A stretch of DNA of 10,220 nucleotides, taken from an uncultured Clostridia bacterium (GTDB lineage Bacteria; Bacillota_A; Clostridia; Christensenellales; CAG-138). The position numbers were made by a program, and so were the translations under genes. The stretch covers positions 1 to 10,220 of the forward strand of contig CAMYWS010000027.1 of NCBI GenBank assembly GCA_947302865.1, written 5' to 3'. Position 1 is the stretch's first letter. The number at the start of each line of letters is the position of its first letter. The notes beneath the pieces were generated by a model. That model saw nothing but the letters and a program-made list of their open reading frames with translations, did not search any database and was not told the DNA's origin. Of the stretch, positions 6,473 through 10,220 are shown one piece after another.

Positions 6473-7698
6473 GAGTTGCGGTCATCGGCGGCGGCGCGGC
6501 GGGACAGCTCGCGGCGATCAAGGCGGCGGAAAACGGACATAACGTGACGATTTTCGAGCAGAACGAAAAGCTCGGGAAAAAGCTGTTCATCACCGGCAAG
6601 GGCCGCTGCAACGTCACGAACGCGGCGGACCGGGAGGGATTCTTCCGGCACGTCGTGAAGAATCCGCGGTTTCTGTACAGCGCGTACGCGCATTTCGACA
6701 GCGCGGCGATCATGGCGCTGATCGAGGCGGCGGGCGTACCCCTGAAGGTCGAGCGCGGACAGCGCGTGTTTCCGGCGTCCGACCATTCGAGCGATATCTT
6801 AAAAGCGCTTGAAAAAACGGTGCGGTCCCGCGGCGTCACGGTGCGGCTGAATACGCGCGTTTCCGCGATTCTGACAAACGGCGGCGCGGTGTCCGGCGTG
6901 CGTGCCGGGGAGACGGTCGAGCCGTTCGATGCGGTCGTTCTGGCAACGGGCGGGCTGAGCTATCCTTCCACCGGCAGCACCGGCGACGGATATCGGTTTG
7001 CCTCGGCGCTCGGGCATACGATCGTTCCGCCGAAGGGCTCGCTCGTGCCGTTCGAAACGGAGGAAGCGTGGTGCGGGGACCTGTCCGGTCTGACGCTCAA
7101 GAACGTCACGCTGACCGCCTATAACAAAAAAGGCAAGGAAGTGTTTTCCGAGCTCGGCGAGATGCTGTTCACGCACTTCGGCGTGAGCGGACCGCTGGTG
7201 CTTTCGGCGTCCGCGCTCGTTGCGGAAGAGCCGGAGGGAACGCTTCTTTCGATCGACCTGAAGCCGGGACTCTCGGAGGAGCAGCTTGACGCGCGCCTTC
7301 TGCGGGATCTTTCGGCAAACGCGAAAAAGACGTTTTCCGGCGCGCTGTACGGACTTCTGCCGCAAAAGCTTCTGGGCGTGGCGCTGGATTGCGCCGGCAT
7401 CGACGGAACGGCGCCGGCAGGCAACTGCACGAAGGCGCAGAGGAGGGCGCTTGTCGATACGCTGAAGGGACTGAAGCTGCACGTCAGGGCGGCGCGTCCC
7501 GTTGCGGAGGCGATCGTCACGCGCGGCGGCGTTTCGGTCAGGGAAATCAACCCGTCCACGATGGAGTCGAAAAAAATCGCGAACCTGTATTTTGCAGGCG
7601 AGATGATCGACACGGACGCCTTTACGGGCGGATTCAACCTGCAGATCGCCTGGTCCACGGGCGCGCTTGCGGGCAGCAGTATTCCTACGGAGGTATAA
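6469..7698 (+). CDS. HI0933/BaiN-family FAD-dependent flavoprotein
   Basis: The 409-aa protein belongs to the family annotated as aminoacetone oxidase family, BaiN-like or HI0933-like NAD(P)/FAD-dependent oxidoreductases. Visible motifs: the dinucleotide-binding VAVIGGGAAG (3-12), the family block GKGRCNVTN (43-51), the second FAD motif VVLATGGLSYPSTGSTGDGY (156-175), MLFTHFGVSGPLVLS (232-246), and the C-terminal flavin-binding block GEMIDTDAFTGGFNLQIAW (377-395). Substrate is uncertain: BaiN was linked to bile-acid dehydroxylation in one lineage, but most members sit beside cmk in Clostridia and have no proven reaction. A GGAGG at 6458-6462, 6 nt before ATG 6469, supports this start; the longer frame from 6343 lies inside surE. 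The start overlaps the surE stop by 4 nt. Confidence 0.9.
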   Translation: MRVAVIGGGAAGQLAAIKAAENGHNVTIFEQNEKLGKKLFITGKGRCNVTNAADREGFFRHVVKNPRFLYSAYAHFDSAAIMALIEAAGVPLKVERGQRVFPASDHSSDILKALEKTVRSRGVTVRLNTRVSAILTNGGAVSGVRAGETVEPFDAVVLATGGLSYPSTGSTGDGYRFASALGHTIVPPKGSLVPFETEEAWCGDLSGLTLKNVTLTAYNKKGKEVFSELGEMLFTHFGVSGPLVLSASALVAEEPEGTLLSIDLKPGLSEEQLDARLLRDLSANAKKTFSGALYGLLPQKLLGVALDCAGIDGTAPAGNCTKAQRRALVDTLKGLKLHVRAARPVAEAIVTRGGVSVREINPSTMESKKIANLYFAGEMIDTDAFTGGFNLQIAWSTGALAGSSIPTEV

Positions 7699-7702
7699 CA
7701 AT

Positions 7703-8356
7703 ATGAAACAAAGCATCGGCATCGACGGACCCGCGGGCGCGGGAAAGAGCACGGTCGCAAAACGCGTCGCGGCGATCCTCGGCATTCCGTATCTCGACAC
7801 GGGCGCGATGTACCGCGCGTTCGCGGTCGCGGCGAAGCGGCGCGGCGTGGATTTTCTGGACGAGGAAACGCTCGCCGAGCTTGTGCACACGGTCGGCGTG
7901 CAGGTCCGCTACGAGGACGGCGTACAGCACATGCTGGTCGACGGCGAGGACGTCACGGGCGAGCTCCGTACGGAGGAGATCAGCCAGGGTGCGTCGCTGG
8001 TCAGCCGCGTACCCGCCGTGCGCGACCGGATGACGGAGCTGCAGCGCGAGGTGGCGCATGCGCAGCGCGTGATCATGGACGGACGCGACATCTGCACGAA
8101 CGTGCTGCCCGATACGCCGTACAAGTTTTTTGTCACCGCGTCGGCGGAGGAGCGCGCAAACCGCCGGTATAAGCAGCTTCTGGAGAGCGGGCAGGAGGCC
8201 GATTACGATACCATCCTGCACGACATCATCCGCCGCGACAGGCAGGACAGCGAGCGCGCCTATAAGCCGCTGTACTGCGGCGATGACACAAAGCTCATAG
8301 ACACGACCCATATGACGATCGAGGAAGCAGTCAACACAATTCTTTCGGAGGTCTGA
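7703..8356 (+). CDS. cmk: Cytidylate kinase
   Basis: The 217-aa enzyme phosphorylates CMP and dCMP with ATP in the cytoplasm, recycling CMP released by phospholipid synthesis and RNA turnover. The P-loop GPAGAGKST is at 9-17, followed by the CMP-site segment YLDTGAMYR (30-38), the MDGRD block (125-129) and the lid RRDRQDSERAYKPL (177-190). After GRD the family usually has I-G-T-V-V-x-P; here it is ICTNVLP, a mild deviation. ATG 7703 has GGAGG at 7689-7693 (9-nt spacing), which overlaps the last codons of the upstream gene. The plsC-like gene starts 2 nt after its stop, so the two are co-translated. Confidence 0.96.
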   Translation: MKQSIGIDGPAGAGKSTVAKRVAAILGIPYLDTGAMYRAFAVAAKRRGVDFLDEETLAELVHTVGVQVRYEDGVQHMLVDGEDVTGELRTEEISQGASLVSRVPAVRDRMTELQREVAHAQRVIMDGRDICTNVLPDTPYKFFVTASAEERANRRYKQLLESGQEADYDTILHDIIRRDRQDSERAYKPLYCGDDTKLIDTTHMTIEEAVNTILSEV

Positions 8357-8357
8357 T

Positions 8358-8957
8358 ATGCTGTATATCTTCGCCTGCATCATCTTAAAGCCGATCCTGT
8401 GGCTGTACGGGCGGCCGAAGATCCATAACGCCGCCGCGCTGAAAAGCAAGGGAAAAGTGATCTATGTTTCCAACCACGTCAGAATGAGCGATCCGATCTG
8501 GGTCGCGGCGATCGTGTGGCGGTGCATTCATTTCATGGCAAAGTCCACGTTGTTCTCGTCGAAGTTCATGACGACGGTCTTCCGCCTTTTGCTGTGCTTC
8601 CCGGTGAATCAGCGCACCGCGGACACCAAATCCATCCGCCACGCGTGCGAGCTGCTCGAAAAGGGTAAGGCGTTCGGCGTGTTTCCGGAGGGACACCGCT
8701 CGGCGACGGGCAGCGACATGGACGCCTTCGACAAGGGCTGCGCGTTCATCGCGCTGCGCGCCGACGCGCCGATCGTGCCGCTGTATATCGTGCACCACGG
8801 CAGAAAGTTCGGGCAGCGGCTGAAGGTCGCGGTCGGCGATCCGATCCTTCCCGCCGCGGTCAAGGCAGGCTGTCCCGGCAAGAAGCCGGTCGACGCCGTC
8901 AACGCGGCGATCACCGATTCCATGATGACGCTGAAAACGATCGCGGAGGCGCTCTGA
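8358..8957 (+). CDS. plsC: 1-acyl-sn-glycerol-3-phosphate acyltransferase (PlsC-like)
   Basis: The 199-aa membrane-associated acyltransferase probably acylates lysophosphatidic acid to phosphatidic acid in phospholipid synthesis. A hydrophobic N-terminus (1-17) fits membrane attachment. Catalytic block I, NHVRMSD (39-45), carries the H-x4-D pair His40/Asp45. Block II is AKSTLF (61-66). Block III is FPEGHRS (109-115), where the usual FPEGTRS threonine is replaced by His113. Block IV is IVPLYIV. Length is slightly shorter than typical (about 200-240). GGAGG at 8347-8351, 6 nt before the ATG, lies inside the end of cmk, and the stop overlaps the ispH start by one base. Substrate assignment rests on family and context; another lysophospholipid acyltransferase is possible. 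Confidence 0.88.
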   Translation: MLYIFACIILKPILWLYGRPKIHNAAALKSKGKVIYVSNHVRMSDPIWVAAIVWRCIHFMAKSTLFSSKFMTTVFRLLLCFPVNQRTADTKSIRHACELLEKGKAFGVFPEGHRSATGSDMDAFDKGCAFIALRADAPIVPLYIVHHGRKFGQRLKVAVGDPILPAAVKAGCPGKKPVDAVNAAITDSMMTLKTIAEAL

Positions 8958-10220
8958 TGCAGGTCCTGTTTGCAAAGCACAGCGGCTTCTGCTTCGGCGT
9001 TTCACGGGCGATCGAGCTTGTGAACGGCGCGGCGGAAGGGAACGCGCGCGTCTTTACCTACGGCAAGATCATCCACAACGAGGGCGTCGTGCGGGAACTG
9101 GAACAGCGCGGGATCTTTGCGGTCGATTCTTTCGATGCGCTTTCCGCGGGGGATACGCTCGTCATCCGCGCGCACGGCGCGCCGCCGGAGGTGTTTTCGA
9201 CGTGTGAAGAAAAGGGCGTGCGCGTCGTGGACGCGACCTGTCCGTTCGTCCGGCGCATCCACCGCATCGTCGAGCAGGCGGCGCGGAAAGGCGAGCGCGT
9301 CGCGATCCTCGGCAAGCCCACGCATCCGGAGGTCGTCGGCATCAGAAGCCGGGCGGGGGAGAACGCCGTCGTGCTGACGGGAACGGAAGACGCGGAGGCG
9401 CTGGAGCATACCGGCGCGCTGACGTTCGTTTCGCAGACGACCGCGAAGGCGGAGGTCTACGAGGCCGTGCTATCCGTGCTGCGCAGAAGATTTCCGGCGC
9501 TTTCCGCGCATTGCACGATCTGCGATACCACGCGCCGCAGGCAGGCCGAAGCGGCGATCCTTGCAAAAAGGTGCACGCGGATCTTCGTTTTGGGTTCCGA
9601 AATCAGCGCAAACACCTGCGCGCTCAGAGATTTGTGCAAAAAAAGTTGCGAAAAGGTTGAAATCATCGACAATATCGGCAAAATTCCTCTTGCAAAAATA
9701 AAAGACGATGATATAATAGGGATTATCGCAGGCGCATCGACGCCAACAGCGATGATTAGGGAGGTTAAACAAGTAATGAGCGAACTCGAAAAGACGACAG
9801 TTGAAACCATCGAAGCGGAAGCTCCCGCTGAGGTTGTCGCCGAAGCCACTGAAAAAGTCGTTGCAGAAGCAGAACAGGCAGTTATCGAAACGGCAGCGGA
9901 AGCAGCGGAAGCGGTCGAAGAAGTGAAGGAGACCGTCGAAGAAGCGCCGGCAGCCGTCGAAGAAGCGGCTGAAGCAGTCGTGGAAGAAGCAGCCGAGGCA
10001 GTTGAAGAAGCAGCGGCGCCCGTTGCTGTCGAGGCGGAGGCGGAAGCCGAGCCGGAGACTTTTGAACAGGCCTTTGAAAAGACCGTGAAGCGGATTCGTC
10101 CGGGCCAGATGATCACGGGCACCGTGCTCCAGATCGTGGACGGCGAAGTATTCGTCAACATCGGTTACAAGGCCGACGGCGTGATTCCGAAGGGAGAATT
10201 CTCCGCGGATCCCGAAGTCC
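8957..10220 (+). CDS. ispH: IspH-ribosomal protein S1 fusion (HMBPP reductase / 30S S1), 3' end outside the window
   Basis: One frame runs from ATG 8957 to the right edge (421 codons) with no stop between the two parts. Residues 1-273 are IspH, the [4Fe-4S] enzyme that reduces HMBPP to IPP and DMAPP in the last MEP-pathway step. Cluster cysteines are Cys12 (SGFCFGV), Cys95 (DATCP) and Cys189 (TICDTT); substrate residues are His40, His73 (AHG), His123 and Glu125 (THPEV), the QTT at 160-162, Ser217/Asn219 and Ser261 (AGAST). The usual SSN is SAN here. From residue 274 the frame continues as S1: an acidic Ala/Glu/Val linker of about 85-95 residues, then the first OB-fold domain (PGQMITGTV and onward). 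GGAGG at 8945-8949 supports the start, which overlaps the plsC stop. Such fusions are known in Clostridia. Confidence 0.93.
   Translation, partial: MQVLFAKHSGFCFGVSRAIELVNGAAEGNARVFTYGKIIHNEGVVRELEQRGIFAVDSFDALSAGDTLVIRAHGAPPEVFSTCEEKGVRVVDATCPFVRRIHRIVEQAARKGERVAILGKPTHPEVVGIRSRAGENAVVLTGTEDAEALEHTGALTFVSQTTAKAEVYEAVLSVLRRRFPALSAHCTICDTTRRRQAEAAILAKRCTRIFVLGSEISANTCALRDLCKKSCEKVEIIDNIGKIPLAKIKDDDIIGIIAGASTPTAMIREVKQVMSELEKTTVETIEAEAPAEVVAEATEKVVAEAEQAVIETAAEAAEAVEEVKETVEEAPAAVEEAAEAVVEEAAEAVEEAAAPVAVEAEAEAEPETFEQAFEKTVKRIRPGQMITGTVLQIVDGEVFVNIGYKADGVIPKGEFSADPEV
9690..9717 (+). promoter_or_regulatory. Promoter inside ispH, driving rpsA
   Basis: TTGCAA (9690-9695), a 16-nt spacer and consensus TATAAT (9712-9717) with TG extension (9709-9710), all within codons of the IspH C-terminus. 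Predicted start is near 9724, about 50 nt before ATG 9776. The -35 and TGATATAAT match the operon promoter at 5657-5685. The surrounding 9640-9720 is AT-rich compared with the rest of the gene. Confidence 0.7.
9758..9764 (+). promoter_or_regulatory. Ribosome-binding site for independent S1 translation
   Basis: AGGGAGG lies 11 nt before ATG 9776, slightly long but usable. It lies within the ispH coding part, and together with the upstream internal promoter it suggests S1 can be made on its own. Confidence 0.6.
9776..10220 (+). CDS. rpsA: Ribosomal protein S1 reading frame (in frame with ispH), partial
   Basis: This is the S1 half of the fusion, listed separately because it has its own ATG, ribosome-binding site and likely promoter. 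S1 binds mRNA on the 30S subunit and helps start translation. Of the 148 visible residues, 11-95 are a low-complexity acidic segment made almost only of Ala, Glu and Val, encoded by imperfect GAAGCA-type repeats (9806-10060). The first S1 OB-fold starts at about residue 109 (PGQMITGTVLQIVDG, then VFVNIGYKADGVIPKGEF). The linker uses many A- and T-ending codons (GAA, GCA, GTT), unlike the GC-ending codons of its neighbours. Whether the cell makes the fusion, free S1, or both cannot be settled from sequence. Confidence 0.7.
   Translation, partial: MSELEKTTVETIEAEAPAEVVAEATEKVVAEAEQAVIETAAEAAEAVEEVKETVEEAPAAVEEAAEAVVEEAAEAVEEAAAPVAVEAEAEAEPETFEQAFEKTVKRIRPGQMITGTVLQIVDGEVFVNIGYKADGVIPKGEFSADPEV

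Noticed and set aside
6799..7890. 363-aa open frame on the - strand across the flavoprotein and cmk
   Set aside because: Spans two well-identified + strand genes and has the Arg-rich composition of an antisense shadow.
9776..9778. Frameshift or lost stop codon between ispH and rpsA
   Set aside because: The frame is continuous, both halves keep family sequence up to the junction, and IspH-S1 fusions are known in Clostridia.
9457..10161. 234-aa Ser/Ala/Thr-rich open frame on the - strand
   Set aside because: It is the reverse complement of the Ala/Glu/Val linker codons (GAA and GCA read as TTC and TGC or, shifted, Ser/Ala/Thr); low complexity arises from the S1 linker.
1..10220. tRNA, rRNA, CRISPR or insertion-sequence content
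   Set aside because: No cloverleaf, spaced repeat array, transposase motif or terminal repeats were seen on either strand.

Overview
The window looks like a chromosomal housekeeping segment from a GC-rich, probably anaerobic Clostridia-class Firmicute, perhaps an Oscillospirales or Christensenellales gut lineage. Evidence for this is strong GGAGG ribosome-binding sites, sigma-A-like promoters in a GC-rich background, the order surE - HI0933/BaiN-like flavoprotein - cmk - plsC - ispH - rpsA, and an ispH reading frame running without a stop into ribosomal protein S1, an arrangement known from Clostridia. The taxonomic placement is inference. All genes are on the + strand. Nothing indicates a prophage, transposon or CRISPR array. 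Region 1 (1-1128): the 3' four fifths of glmM (phosphoglucosamine mutase, peptidoglycan precursor synthesis), closed by an intrinsic terminator. Region 2 (1129-5642): two tandem paralogous genes for large membrane-anchored beta-propeller proteins of unknown function (648 and 632 aa). Each has its own candidate promoter and terminator. The first lies behind a roughly 300-nt leader with small hairpins. The second appears to be transcribed from its own start codon, so its mRNA may be leaderless. Region 3 (5643-10220): a tightly packed operon driven by a strong promoter at 5657-5685 that sits inside a perfect 24-bp dyad. It contains surE (nucleotidase), a BaiN/HI0933-type flavoprotein, cmk (CMP kinase), plsC-like acyltransferase, and an IspH-S1 fusion that runs off the right edge. 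Genes in this operon overlap or are separated by only a few bases. Together they cover nucleotide salvage, phospholipid synthesis, isoprenoid precursor synthesis and translation. The observations most worth a second look are: (a) a 13-base promoter core, TGNTATNATCAAT, shared by three promoters in the window; (b) the perfect dyad over the operon promoter, which is both a candidate operator and a symmetric -10 that could fire in both directions; (c) a strong promoter plus ribosome-binding site written inside the ispH codons, which could make stand-alone S1 from a gene that also encodes an IspH-S1 fusion; (d) the paired propeller proteins; and (e) the probable leaderless start of the second one.
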